From NCBI RefSeq assembly GCF_002995495.1, contig NZ_PVZV01000011.1, positions 186,001 to 250,000 of the forward strand: a stretch of DNA of 64,000 nucleotides. The letters run 5' to 3'. Shown one piece after another: positions 51,415 to 60,362 of the stretch (positions are counted from its first letter, which is position 1; each line of letters opens with the position of its first letter). The notes below the pieces were generated by a model. That model saw only the letters and a program-made list of their open reading frames with translations. It had not been told where the DNA came from and did not search any database. A program made the translations under genes and the position numbers. The stretch is from Actinocorallia populi (GTDB taxonomy: Bacteria; Actinomycetota; Actinomycetes; Streptosporangiales; Streptosporangiaceae).

Positions 51415-52977
51415 TCAGCCTTCTATGACTTCCCTGCGGCGCGCGGAGTTCGCCTCACGCCACCGATGGCTTCGCATACCCCCGCCGAGCGCGTGCCCGA
51501 CGGTCGCCACCGCGACCAGCAGCAACCACAACAACCAGGCCAGCGAGCTGAGGATCGAGACCAGCACGAGCAGCATCAGCACGGGGATCATCGCCGCCAG
51601 CAACGCGACCCCGCATCCGCGCGCACCCGTCCGCCGTGCCGTGTTCGACACCGCCTGCGACGTCTTGGACAGCCCGCCGCTGAGGACCCTGCCGCCCTTG
51701 GCCAGCGCCGCCCACGGCCCCCCCGCGAGGTAGTCGGCACCCTGCTGCTGGGCGAGCGCGAGCTCCACGGCGGCCGAGACGAGCCAGGCGCCCGCCCCCA
51801 CGAGCAGCATCAGCCCGAGCGGCACGGCCGAGGCCCGCTGCACGCCTCCGACACCGGCCGTCTCACCCGGCTGGGCCTGCCCGGCCATCGCCGAGACGGC
51901 GAAGCTCCCGGCGCTCCACAGCGCCAGGAAGGCCAGCGACCACAGGACCGCCCTGACCCGTGCCGCGTTCCGTCCGGCCTTCCTCTTGCCCTCCTGCTGC
52001 TCCCACAGCGCTGCCCTGCCCTCGGCCCGGTAGGCGTCCGCGGCCGCGTCCACGTCGGCGGGCAGCCGCGCGGGGGCCGGCGGGGCCTGCGGCGGCACGT
52101 ACGGCTCCGCGGCCTCCTCCTGGACGGCGGGGGTCCCGCCCCGCAGCCATTCCGCGATCTGCGCGTACCCCCACCGCCGGCGCGGGTCCCGCGTGAGCAG
52201 CCCCTGGCAGAGCAGCCGCAGGTGCGGGTCCTGCACGTCGTCGTTCTCGATGGCCCGCGTGGCCAAGTGGTCCACGACCACGGTCTCGCTCAGCCCGTCG
52301 AACGGCCTCCGCCCGGTGATGAGCTCACGCGCGATCATCCCGAGCGACCACCAGTCCCGCGCCGGCGACACCTGCCCCGACAACGACTCCGGCGCCGCGT
52401 AGGCGAGCGTCCGGGAGGAGGAGGCGAACACCACGCTCTGCTCCAGCACCCGGCTGAGCCCGAAGTCGGTGATGACGAGCTCGCTCCCGCGCACCAGCAC
52501 GTTCTCGGGCTTGAGGTCACGGTGCACGATGCCCGCGTCGTGCAGCGCCTTCAGCCCTTCGGCGAGCTGCGCCACGGCCGCGGTCGGGTCCACCCGCCTG
52601 GCCCGCGCCAGCCCCCGCAGGCTCCCCTCGGGCAGGTACTCGAGGATCTCGTAGTCCCGGCCGTCCGCGTGCCCGGTCTCCAGCACCCTGACCACATTCC
52701 GCGACGAGAGCCGCGGCAGCATCTCCCATACTTCCCGGTCGGCCGAGTACCCCCGCCGGTAGATCTTGACGACGTACCGCCCGGCCTCTCCGCCGTGCTC
52801 CCGCACCAGCAGCAGGTCGGACTCCGCTCCCTGGACGGGCAGCTCCCCCTCGACGGCGAACCGTGATCCGAGCGCCCCCGGCAACCGCACCAGGGAGTCT
52901 CCTCCCGCCTGCTGCGCCCCCGGCGCATCCCGGCTGGTGACTCCCGGATCCCGTCGCGTCCACTGCGGGTCGTCCAC
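51415..52977 (-). CDS. Membrane Ser/Thr protein kinase heading a five-gene operon
   Basis: 520 residues from GTG 52977. N-terminal kinase domain at about 35-290: VVKIYRR with Lys71, VHRDLKPENV with Asp154, TDFGLSRV with Asp171, and AYAAPESLSG with the APE motif. The glycine-rich loop is weak (EGELPVQGAESDLLLV), so the nucleotide loop is atypical. A Pro-rich linker and a Lys/Arg patch precede three or four hydrophobic helices (about 348-370, 385-420, 465-505). Both termini appear cytoplasmic and there is no extracellular sensor, unlike PknB. Its gene leads the operon; the FHA protein at the end is a plausible target. Confidence 0.9.
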   Translation of the reverse strand: MDDPQWTRRDPGVTSRDAPGAQQAGGDSLVRLPGALGSRFAVEGELPVQGAESDLLLVREHGGEAGRYVVKIYRRGYSADREVWEMLPRLSSRNVVRVLETGHADGRDYEILEYLPEGSLRGLARARRVDPTAAVAQLAEGLKALHDAGIVHRDLKPENVLVRGSELVITDFGLSRVLEQSVVFASSSRTLAYAAPESLSGQVSPARDWWSLGMIARELITGRRPFDGLSETVVVDHLATRAIENDDVQDPHLRLLCQGLLTRDPRRRWGYAQIAEWLRGGTPAVQEEAAEPYVPPQAPPAPARLPADVDAAADAYRAEGRAALWEQQEGKRKAGRNAARVRAVLWSLAFLALWSAGSFAVSAMAGQAQPGETAGVGGVQRASAVPLGLMLLVGAGAWLVSAAVELALAQQQGADYLAGGPWAALAKGGRVLSGGLSKTSQAVSNTARRTGARGCGVALLAAMIPVLMLLVLVSILSSLAWLLWLLLVAVATVGHALGGGMRSHRWREANSARRREVIEG

Positions 52978-53116
52978 GCCGCGAGCCTACCGCCCCCGAA
53001 CCCGGACGCACCCGGCACGACCGCTCCCAGCCGGACTGTGTTGTGTCACCACGGCCCGGCCGGCGGCCGCACCGCGCTGTACGGCCACCTGACGCCGGGA
53101 CGGCCGGCGCGGCCGG

Positions 53117-53656
53117 TCAGCTCAGCGCCCACTCCCCGGTCTGGGGGGCCATGCCGCTGTCCAGCGTGATCTGCAGGGCCGCGGGCTTGACGTTCTTGGG
53201 CATCTCGAAGACGAGGTAGCCCTTGCGGCTCTTCCCGGGCGCCATCTTCACCAGGTCCACGAGCGGCCCCGCCGCGATCTCGGTGACGAGGATCGTGTTG
53301 TACTCCTGCCCCTCGGCGTCCAGGAGGACCGACCCGTTGGTGAGGGCGTCGTCGTAGACCACGGTGCCGACGTTCTCCAACGCGAGCCGCACGCCGACGA
53401 AACGCTGCCCCTTCTTGGTGGGCTTGGACCCGTCGGTGGCCTTGACGGCCTTGGGGGCCTTGAGCACGGTGACCGCGATCTTCAGATTCTCGTCGGTGCC
53501 CTTCAGCGTGATCTTGTCGCCCACCTTCGCGGCCTCCTGCTTCTTGTGCTGCGATCCGTTATCGGTCCCGTCCGGACTGGTCGTCACTTCGGAGGCGGCG
53601 CATCCGGACGAACCCAGCACGAGCGCGGCGGCCAAGACGGCAAGGGACTTCTTCAT
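53117..53656 (-). CDS. Putative DUF4352-type lipoprotein
   Basis: About 179 residues from ATG 53656. Signal peptide [18 protein letters not shown] ending in a lipobox-like GSSGC (weak at -3), so probably a surface lipoprotein anchored at Cys19. The mature domain is a single beta sandwich with EGNLKIAVTVLKAPKAV-like and GQRFVGVRLALENVGTVVYDD segments, the pattern of DUF4352/Telomeric-repeat-binding-like immunoglobulin folds common in actinobacterial lipoproteins. Function unknown. Monocistronic. Confidence 0.8.
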   Translation of the reverse strand: MKKSLAVLAAALVLGSSGCAASEVTTSPDGTDNGSQHKKQEAAKVGDKITLKGTDENLKIAVTVLKAPKAVKATDGSKPTKKGQRFVGVRLALENVGTVVYDDALTNGSVLLDAEGQEYNTILVTEIAAGPLVDLVKMAPGKSRKGYLVFEMPKNVKPAALQITLDSGMAPQTGEWALS

Positions 53657-54048
53657 CGGAACTCTCCAGACCACGGTCAATGTCAACGTCTGAGCAGGCC
53701 GATTCTGGAGCGTTCCGGATGAACGACCTGTGCTGGTTGACGCAAATAGGTCAATTTCGATTTCCTGGCTTGTTTGACAGAATCCCGCAATTTGTCCACG
53801 GGAACTCCGTCCGCCGACCCGGTTCCCCGAGTCGCTCCGGGATCCGGAGGCCCGCACGCGGCAGGGTCGGATGTCCGGTTCTCTGGTCGGTCTCCTGTTT
53901 CCGACTTCCTTTCGAGAAAGTCCGGATCGGCGTCCGTTCGAGTTCACCCACGTGTTCTCTCGGCGTTCCTTGTCGGGATGTTCCGGGCGGCTCATACTCG
54001 AGGGCAGTTCGCTGATACGGGATCGTGTGACGAAGGAAGCCGGGGGCG
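53657..54048. other. Divergent intergenic region, 392 bp
   Basis: Separates the lipoprotein from the ATP-binding protein. Moderately AT-rich around 53730-53790, with an inverted repeat TTGAC-N8-GTCAA at 53737-53754 that may be an operator. No gene supported; open frames through it have poor codon use. Confidence 0.4.
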
Positions 54049-54465
54049 ATGTCCTGTCCAGGGCAGGGTGGTGCCGACAGGGAGACCGACTGCGTGCGTT
54101 TCGCCGCCTCGCCCGCTTCGGTGGGGTCGGCGCGGCGGCTGGTGCGGGCGCGGCTGCCGTCGTGGGGGCTGGAGGATCTCGTGGACGCCTGCGCGCTCGT
54201 GGTCAGCGAATGCGCCACGAACAGCGTCCGCGCCACGGAGGGCGACGGTGAGTCCGCGTTCGTCGTCGTCCGGCTCAGGCTCACCCCCACGCAGCTCTTC
54301 GCCGAGATCGACGACGCCTCTCCCGCGCCGCCCGTCACCAGAAGGGCGGGGGAGGACGCCGAGGATGGCAGGGGCCTGTTCCTCGTCGCGGAGTACGCCG
54401 ACCAGTGGGGCTGGTATCCGACCACCGGCGGTAAACGCGTCTACGCCGCGTGGAACCTCTGCTGA
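54049..54465 (+). CDS. Anti-sigma-factor-type ATP-binding protein (HATPase_c)
   Basis: 138 residues. Matches the small RsbW/SpoIIAB-like histidine-kinase-type ATPases abundant in actinomycetes: N-box ECATNSVRAT near residue 55, G1 box EIDDASPAPP, and G2 region DGRGLFLVAEYADQWGWYPT. They phosphorylate anti-anti-sigma factors or bind sigma factors in SigB/SigF-like partner switching. No cognate sigma or STAS gene is adjacent, as is common. Start ATG 54049 is tentative; GTG codons near 54094 are alternatives. Confidence 0.87.
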   Translation: MSCPGQGGADRETDCVRFAASPASVGSARRLVRARLPSWGLEDLVDACALVVSECATNSVRATEGDGESAFVVVRLRLTPTQLFAEIDDASPAPPVTRRAGEDAEDGRGLFLVAEYADQWGWYPTTGGKRVYAAWNLC

Positions 54466-54502
54466 ACGGCTGCGGGCACCGGGACGCGGAGAGAGAGGGC
54501 GT

Positions 54503-55153
54503 TCAGCTCTCGAGGAGGCCGGACTCCCAGGCCCAGGCGGCGATCTCCACGCGGTTGCGGGCGGGGAGCTTGGCCTGCACGTTCCCCAGGTGCGTCTTCA
54601 CCGTGCCGGCCGTGACGGAGAGCGCGGCGGCGATCTCCGCGTTGGTGAGCCCCCTGGCCACGAGCCGCACGACCTCCGTCTCCCGGGACGACAGCTCCAC
54701 CTGCGGCTTCCGCGGCACGGGCTTCGTGCGCTGGAATCTGCGCAGCAGCCGCAGGGTGATGGACGGGCTGATGAGCGCATCGCCCGACGCGGCGGCGCGG
54801 ACGGCCTCCACCAGCAGGGCGGGCCCGGCGTCCTTGAGGATGAAGCCGTGCGCTCCGCCGTGCAGCGCGCGGTGGACGTACTCGTCGTCGTCGAAGGTCG
54901 TCACCATGACGACCCTCGGCGGGGCGACGGCACCGGGCCGGTTGAGCAGGCGCAGCGCCTCCAGGCCGTCCAGGCGGGGCATGCGGATGTCCATGAGCAC
55001 CACGTCGGGGCGGTGCCGGGCGGCCAGCTCCACCGCCTGCACGCCGTCCTCGGCCTCCGCGACGACCTCGATGCCGTCCTCGGCGGCGAGGATCATCCCG
55101 AAGCCGGTGCGGACCATGGCCTGGTCGTCGGCGATCATCACCCGGACCGTCAC
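54503..55153 (-). CDS. NarL/LuxR-family response regulator
   Basis: 216 residues from GTG 55153. Receiver domain with acidic pocket ADD (9-10) and phospho-acceptor Asp55 in VVLMDIRMPR, Lys in FILKDAG; output is a LuxR-type HTH (SSRETEVVRLVARGLTNAEIAAALSVTAGTVKTHL spans it). GTG overlaps the kinase stop (GTGA), so both are co-translated. Pairs with the histidine kinase upstream. Confidence 0.95.
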   Translation of the reverse strand: MTVRVMIADDQAMVRTGFGMILAAEDGIEVVAEAEDGVQAVELAARHRPDVVLMDIRMPRLDGLEALRLLNRPGAVAPPRVVMVTTFDDDEYVHRALHGGAHGFILKDAGPALLVEAVRAAASGDALISPSITLRLLRRFQRTKPVPRKPQVELSSRETEVVRLVARGLTNAEIAAALSVTAGTVKTHLGNVQAKLPARNRVEIAAWAWESGLLES

Positions 55154-56292
55154 GGGGCGCCCTCCACCGGAAGGGACGCCTCGACGGCCCAGCCGCCGTC
55201 CGGTCCGGGCCCCGCCCGCAACGTGCCGCCGACCATGGACACCCTCTCCTCCAGTCCTTTGAGCCCGAACCCTCCGCCCGTGCCGTGCCGCCGCCGGCCG
55301 TCGTCGTGCACCCGCACGGCCACCCGGTCCGGGGCGCGGTCCACCAGGACCTCGACGGCCGTGCAGTCGAGCCCGTGCTTGCGCACGTTCGTCAGCGCCT
55401 CCATGACCACCCGGTGCACGGTCCCGGCCACCTCCGGAGGGAGCTCCCCGCTCCCTCCCCGTGCGGTGAAATGCGCCTTCACCCCGCCGGGCAGGGAGAA
55501 ACCCCCGACGAGGGAACGCACCGAGGCCATATCCGGCGACGCCGTACGCGAGAGGCCTTCGCCGGACTCCCGCAGCATTCCCACCATGCGGCGCATCGAC
55601 GTCAGGGTCTGGGCCCCGGCCCGTTCGATCTCCTCCAGCGCGGGCAGGACGAGTTCCGGCCTCTTCGCCGCGATGGTACGCGCCCCCTGCGCCTGTACGA
55701 CGATGCCCGTCACATGGTGGGCGACGAAGTCGTGCAGGTCCCGGGCGAACTCGGCGCGCTGCTCCAGCCGCACGGTCTCCTCCCGCCGCCGCCTGTCCGC
55801 CGCGAACAGCCGCCCGGCGAGCCCCGCACCCAGCGCCATCATCGCGACCAGCGCGAGGAACAATGCGAGGACCACCCCGGTCTCCTGTACCCCGACCGCC
55901 ATCGGCCGCAGCACGATCGCCGCGACCAGCACCGGAACGGCCAGGACGGTGCCCGCCGGAGCACCACGCCACGCGACGAGTGCCAGCAGGACGAGCAGAA
56001 CGGCCGGCTCGGTGAACCCGAACGCGTCCGATGCCTCGGATCCGGGCCCCGAAACGGAACGAAGGACAGCCGTCCCGGCCAACGACACCAGCCCGGCCGC
56101 ACAAGAAGCCACCGACAGGCCGCGGCCTTCCCGAGGCCAGGAGATGAGGAGGATCACGGCGGACGCCGCTGCGAGCCCCAGCTTGATCTCGCCCGCGAAG
56201 CCCCGGAACAGGTCGAACCGGAGGTCGATCAGTGCTCCGGAACCCGCCAGGACCACCGTCAGCACCGCGGTGAGCCGTCCTCCAGATCTCAT
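55150..56292 (-). CDS. NarL-type sensor histidine kinase
   Basis: About 380 residues from ATG 56292. Five or six membrane helices up to residue 160 with almost no extracellular loop, then HisKA_3: RAEFARDLHDFVAHHVTGIVV with phospho-accepting His187, N box EALTNVRKHG and the G box DGRRRHGTGGGFGLKGLEERV. Membrane-embedded sensor input is typical of kinases reading envelope damage, but no ligand can be assigned. Divergent from a VanZ-like gene across about 150 bp, which is a possible target. Confidence 0.93.
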   Translation of the reverse strand: MRSGGRLTAVLTVVLAGSGALIDLRFDLFRGFAGEIKLGLAAASAVILLISWPREGRGLSVASCAAGLVSLAGTAVLRSVSGPGSEASDAFGFTEPAVLLVLLALVAWRGAPAGTVLAVPVLVAAIVLRPMAVGVQETGVVLALFLALVAMMALGAGLAGRLFAADRRRREETVRLEQRAEFARDLHDFVAHHVTGIVVQAQGARTIAAKRPELVLPALEEIERAGAQTLTSMRRMVGMLRESGEGLSRTASPDMASVRSLVGGFSLPGGVKAHFTARGGSGELPPEVAGTVHRVVMEALTNVRKHGLDCTAVEVLVDRAPDRVAVRVHDDGRRRHGTGGGFGLKGLEERVSMVGGTLRAGPGPDGGWAVEASLPVEGAP

Positions 56293-56441
56293 GCCGGTGA
56301 GGCTAACCGCATTCCGCAGGTCAGCGGCTCTGCCGAAAGTCGTAGCGCAGGTGAGAGAGCTCGCTCTTTCGGGAGATCCGGAGCGAGAGGCCACCGGCCG
56401 AGACTCATCGGCGACAAGGTTCCCGAACCAAGGTTCACACG

Positions 56442-57056
56442 ATGAAGAACTTCGATTTCGAGCTCGATTCCACATTCGTTCTGGGGCCGCTCCTGGTCGC
56501 CTTCTGCGTCCTCACGGTCGTGCGCGCCGTCCGGAGGCGCCCCGGCTGGACGGGCGGGCACGCCGCCGTCCGCCTCGTGGCGGCCTGCTACGCGGCGGCC
56601 GTCCTCGACCTCACGATCTTCCCGATCGCCATCACCTATGGCGAGTACGCCAACCAGACACCCTGGTACGAACTCGTCAACTTCATTCCGCTGCTCGTCG
56701 CCGACCTGACGTTCGTGCCCAACGTGGTCATGCTGCTGCCGCTGGGCTTCCTCCTCCCGCTCACGGCGGCCGGACCCGTCTCCTTGAAACGGGCCACGGG
56801 CCTGGCCTTCCTCGCCTCGCTCACCATCGAGGCGGCGCAGCTCCTGTGCTATCTGCTGTTCAACAACGGCCGCTCCGTCGACGTCAACGACCTGATCGCC
56901 AACACCCTCGGCGGCGCGCTCGGCTATCTGGCCTACCGTCTGGCGGCCCGCACGCCGTCCCTGAACGCCCTCCTGGGCCGCCTCACTCTGCCCGCCGCGG
57001 CCGAGGAGGGCCGGTCGACGCAGCCGAAGGCGAGCGTCGGTGAGACGGGAGGATGA
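56442..57056 (+). CDS. VanZ-family membrane protein
   Basis: 204 residues with five hydrophobic helices. VanZ blocks are LIFPIAITYGEYANQTPWYELVNFIPL near 60-85, FVPNVVMLLPLGFLLPL and EAAQLLCYLLFNNGRSVDVNDLIANTLGGALGYL. The family includes the teicoplanin-resistance protein VanZ but most members have unknown, probably cell-envelope-related roles. Divergent from a two-component system. The tail is hydrophilic. Phosphoesterase gene follows after 73 bp. Confidence 0.9.
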   Translation: MKNFDFELDSTFVLGPLLVAFCVLTVVRAVRRRPGWTGGHAAVRLVAACYAAAVLDLTIFPIAITYGEYANQTPWYELVNFIPLLVADLTFVPNVVMLLPLGFLLPLTAAGPVSLKRATGLAFLASLTIEAAQLLCYLLFNNGRSVDVNDLIANTLGGALGYLAYRLAARTPSLNALLGRLTLPAAAEEGRSTQPKASVGETGG

Positions 57057-57129
57057 GCGGGACTTCGAGGGGTGCGAGCGCCTTCAAAATGTTTTGTGCG
57101 GTGGATCGGCGTCTCCTTAAGATCCCCCG

Positions 57130-58134
57130 ATGGGGCGCATCGTCATCGTGGGTGACATTCACGGCTGTTTCGAGGAACTGATCGAACTGCTGGAGAAGGT
57201 CGATCTCCGCCCGGACGATCTGCTGATCAGCGTCGGCGACCTGGTCGACCGCGGCCCGGATCCCGGCGGGGTGGTCGAGTACTTCCGGGAACGCCCGAAC
57301 TCCGTCGTGCTGATGGGCAACCACGAGCGCAAGCACGTGCGGGGCGTCTTCTCCTACGCGCAGGAGATCACGCGCCTGCAGCTCGGCGACCGCTACGCCG
57401 AGACGGTCGACTGGATGCGGACGCTGCCCTACTACTTCGAGAACGAGCAGGTCCGCGTCGTCCACGCCGCGATGGTGCCCGGAGTCCCACTGGCGTCCCA
57501 GCGGGAGGAGGTCCTCTGCGGCTCGACGCGAGGGGAGCGGGAGCTGGCGGCGCTGTTCCCCGGCGGGCACTGGCACGACCACTACACCGACGCCGCACCG
57601 GTCGTGTTCGGCCACCACGTCACCGGGCGGGAACCGCTGATCCGCGACGGACGGGTCTTCGGCCTCGACACCGGCGCCTGCCACGGCTGGAACCTGACCG
57701 CCCTGTGCGTCCCGGGATTCACGGTCCACGCGGTCCCGGCGCGCGCCGACCACTGGGCGGCCGCCAAACGCCGGTGGCAGCTGCCCGTCCTGAAGAGCAG
57801 GCCGTGGCGCGACCACACCTGGCAGGAACTGGATCAGGCGCTCGGGCGGCACTCCCCGTCCGCCGACGCCGACACCCGCCGCTGGCTGGAGGCGCTCGAA
57901 GCATGGGCCGCGGACCTGCGGTCGGGCTTCCCCGCCCTGGTCTCCGCGGCGCGGCGCACCGCCGGCGGGCTCACCGCGGACGAGCTGCGCCGGCACCCCG
58001 CGGCGCCGGTGCTGTTCCAGGCCCGCGACGGCCGCCTCGACACCACCGCCCTGGCCCGGCGCTGCCCGACGCCCGCCAGGACCATCGCCCTGGCGGCGGC
58101 ACTGGGCCTGACCCTGCCCGGCCCTCCCGGCTGA
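57130..58134 (+). CDS. Calcineurin-like metallophosphoesterase
   Basis: 334 residues. Metal-binding motifs in order: GDIHG (8-12), GDLVDRG (about 38-44), GNHER (about 67-71), and later VFGHH with two His. The short core resembles PrpE/ApaH and PP1-like bacterial protein phosphatases that act on diadenosine polyphosphates or phosphoproteins. About 110 C-terminal residues (from about 225) add helices with Trp residues, not recognised, perhaps for substrate choice. Whether it counteracts the kinases encoded nearby is speculation. Confidence 0.88.
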   Translation: MGRIVIVGDIHGCFEELIELLEKVDLRPDDLLISVGDLVDRGPDPGGVVEYFRERPNSVVLMGNHERKHVRGVFSYAQEITRLQLGDRYAETVDWMRTLPYYFENEQVRVVHAAMVPGVPLASQREEVLCGSTRGERELAALFPGGHWHDHYTDAAPVVFGHHVTGREPLIRDGRVFGLDTGACHGWNLTALCVPGFTVHAVPARADHWAAAKRRWQLPVLKSRPWRDHTWQELDQALGRHSPSADADTRRWLEALEAWAADLRSGFPALVSAARRTAGGLTADELRRHPAAPVLFQARDGRLDTTALARRCPTPARTIALAAALGLTLPGPPG

Positions 58135-58577
58135 ACCGCCGCCCGGCCCGCCCTGCCGGGCCGGGAGCGGGACGGCTGGCTCCGTGCTCCTTCGCCCGCC
58201 CGGGGCCGCCCCGCCGCCCGGGGCGATGACGGGCCCCTCAGTGATCTCGGCGACTCGGGGAAGGCCGGTTCGGGAACGCTCCGTGTGAACGGCTCGCGTC
58301 GACCGACACAAGTGCCGCATTTCGCGGTTCCCGTTCGACGTACGGATCCCCGAAATCCGTCCGCCATGGCGGTGGCCGACTCGTTCGGAAACGCGCCGTT
58401 CTCGTCGCCACTTTCAAGGTATAGCGGCACCGGGGGCTTGCGGCAAGACCCCGGTGCCGTCGCAGAATCGGGGTCCTTGAGCCGGGCCGGCACGGAAAGC
58501 GCCGGTCGCATGCAGATGCGGGCTCTCATTCACCATGCGGTCATTCAGGCCGTGATCGGAAATCAGGGAGAATCCAC
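58135..58577 (+). other. Intergenic region with hairpins, 443 bp
   Basis: Contains the terminator at 58142-58165 and a second stem-loop at 58425-58459 (CGGCACCGGGG with CCCCGGTGCCG, 13-base loop) in the likely leader of the glycosyltransferase. The stretch around 58340-58420 is somewhat less GC-rich and could hold the promoter. A 105-codon frame inside it (58285-58602) lacks support. Confidence 0.45.
58142..58165 (+). terminator. Terminator after the phosphoesterase gene
   Basis: CCCGGCCCG pairs with CGGGCCGGG across a 6-base loop 7 bases downstream of the stop; no T-tract. Confidence 0.55.
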
Positions 58578-59798
58578 GTGCGTTTTCTGCTGTCCACGAT
58601 AGGGACGCGCGGTGACGTCCAGCCGCTGGTGGCGCTGGCCATGGAACTGAGGGGACTGGGGCAGGAGGTCCACCTGTGCGTGCCTCCGGACTTCCGCGAC
58701 TGGATCGACGGTTTTGCGATTCCCGCCACCGCCATCGGGCCCGAGTTGCGCAAGGCCGCGGCCGTCCCGTCGGCGCCGTCGGCCCCGCCCTCGCCGGAGC
58801 GGCTGCGCCTGCTGGCGAGGGACTCGGTCGCCGCCCAGTTCGCGACGGTCGCGGAGGCGGCCGAGGGCTGCGACGTCATCGTCGCCGCGACGGCCCTGCA
58901 GGTGGCGGCCCGCTCGGTGGCGGAACTGAAGGGCATCCCCTACGTCTTCGCCGCCTACTGCCCGGCGGTCCTGCCGTCGCCGCACCACGCGCCGCCGGTC
59001 CTTCCGGGACCGCCGCCCGCGGAGACCGGCGACCGCGGGCCGTGGGACCGGGACGCAGCACGCTTCAACGAGATGTTCGGTGACGCGCTCGACTCCCACC
59101 GCGCGTCACTCGGCCTGGCTCCGGTCGAGGACGTGCGCGGCCACATCCTCACCGAGCGGCCCCTGCTGGCGGCCGACCCGGTGCTGGCGCCCTGGCCCGG
59201 GCCCGCCGACGCGGGCGTCGTGCAGACCGGCGCCTGGATCCTGCGGGACCGGCGCCCGCTGCCTCCGGAGCTGGTGGAGTTCCTCCGGTCCGGTGAGCCG
59301 CCCGTCTACTTCGGTCTCGGCAGCCGCATGCACGCCCCGCAGGGCCTCGTCCGAGAGATGGTCGAGTCGGCCCGCACGCTCGGACGCCGCGCGATCGTCT
59401 CCCGAGGCTGGGCCGGCCTGTCCCCGGTGGACGACGCCCCCGACTGCATGTCCGTCGGCGACGTCGACCACCGGGCGCTCTTCGGGCGGGTCGCCGCCGT
59501 CGTCCACCACGGCGGGGCCGGCACCACGACGACGGCCGCCCTCGCCGGGACGCCGCAGGTCGTCCTCCCCCAGGTCTACGACCAGTACTACTGGGCGCAG
59601 CGGGTCCAGGACCTCGGCATCGGAACCGCGCACCCGTCCGCCGAGCCGACCGCGGAATCGCTGGCCGCGGCCCTCGACCGCGCCCTCCGCCCCGGTACGG
59701 CGGCCCGTGCCCGGGCCGTCGCCGCCGAGATGAGCGACGACGGCGCCGGGGCCGCCGCCCGGCACCTGGTCTCCTCGAACCTGCAGAGTCCGCCCTGA
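58578..59798 (+). CDS. GT1-family glycosyltransferase (sterol/antibiotic GT-like)
   Basis: 406 residues from GTG. The first helix-strand unit RFLLSTIGTRGDVQPLVALA is the acceptor-binding signature of UDP-glycosyltransferases acting on sterols, glycopeptides or macrolides. The donor-binding C-terminal domain has VYFGLGSR and HHGGAGTTTTAALAGTPQVVLPQVYDQYYWA. The acceptor is unknown; no biosynthetic cluster surrounds it, so it may modify a lipid or detoxify an antibiotic. Ends before a bidirectional terminator. Confidence 0.92.
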   Translation: MRFLLSTIGTRGDVQPLVALAMELRGLGQEVHLCVPPDFRDWIDGFAIPATAIGPELRKAAAVPSAPSAPPSPERLRLLARDSVAAQFATVAEAAEGCDVIVAATALQVAARSVAELKGIPYVFAAYCPAVLPSPHHAPPVLPGPPPAETGDRGPWDRDAARFNEMFGDALDSHRASLGLAPVEDVRGHILTERPLLAADPVLAPWPGPADAGVVQTGAWILRDRRPLPPELVEFLRSGEPPVYFGLGSRMHAPQGLVREMVESARTLGRRAIVSRGWAGLSPVDDAPDCMSVGDVDHRALFGRVAAVVHHGGAGTTTTAALAGTPQVVLPQVYDQYYWAQRVQDLGIGTAHPSAEPTAESLAAALDRALRPGTAARARAVAAEMSDDGAGAAARHLVSSNLQSPP

Positions 59799-59883
59799 GC
59801 CGTTCCGGGCCCGTCTGAGCGGGTCAGGAGCCTCGGCCCCAGGGCTTCGGCGACGTCCGTCCGCGGCCGGTCCTGCGGCGTCC

Positions 59884-59918
59884 GCCCCGCCGCCCGCCGT
59901 GCAGGCGGGCGGCGGGGC
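59884..59918. terminator. Bidirectional terminator between glycosyltransferase and CMD genes
   Basis: GCCCCGCCGCCCGCC pairs perfectly with GGCGGGCGGCGGGGC around GTGCA (15-bp stem) between convergent genes. Confidence 0.75.
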
Positions 59919-59924
59919 CGGTGG

Positions 59925-60362
59925 TCACGGCTGGGGAGAGAGCCGGTTGATGACGCCCAGGCGGTTCATGGCGTTCATCTGGGCGATGGTCGCGATCAGT
60001 GCGGCGAGCAGTTCCTCCGGGTAGTGCGCGGCGGCCTCCTCCCAGACGGCGTCGGAGACGCCGTGGCCTCCGGGCAGGAGGGTGCCTTCCTCGGCGAGGG
60101 CCAGGGCGGCGCGTTCGGCCGGGGTGTAGAAGGGCGACTCGCGCCAGGCGGCGACGCCCCAGACGCGCCGGTCGTCCTCGCCGAGCTTCTTCAGGTCGGC
60201 GCTGTGGGAGTCCACGCAGTAGGCGCAGCCGTTGAGCTGGCTGATGCGCAGGTACAGCAGGTCGACGGTGGCGTCGGGCAGCCCGGACGAGCGGATGTAC
60301 TTCTCGAGCGAGCCGAACGCCCGGTAGACGTCGGGGGCGGTGCTCCGCAGATCGATCCTCAT
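59925..60362 (-). CDS. Carboxymuconolactone decarboxylase/AhpD-like protein
   Basis: 145 residues. AhpD-like helical fold with the redox motif NGCAYCVDSHS (C46, C49, H53), so a peroxidase-type activity is possible rather than decarboxylation. Start overlaps the sigma factor stop (ATGA), proving cotranscription. This pairing of CMD protein with an ECF41-type sigma factor is a well-known genomic association. Confidence 0.93.
   Translation of the reverse strand: MRIDLRSTAPDVYRAFGSLEKYIRSSGLPDATVDLLYLRISQLNGCAYCVDSHSADLKKLGEDDRRVWGVAAWRESPFYTPAERAALALAEEGTLLPGGHGVSDAVWEEAAAHYPEELLAALIATIAQMNAMNRLGVINRLSPQP

Noticed and set aside
58285-58602. Small plus-strand frame of 105 codons
   Set aside because: No ribosome site, composition unlike neighbouring genes, overlaps the glycosyltransferase start and includes a stem-loop; treated as leader.
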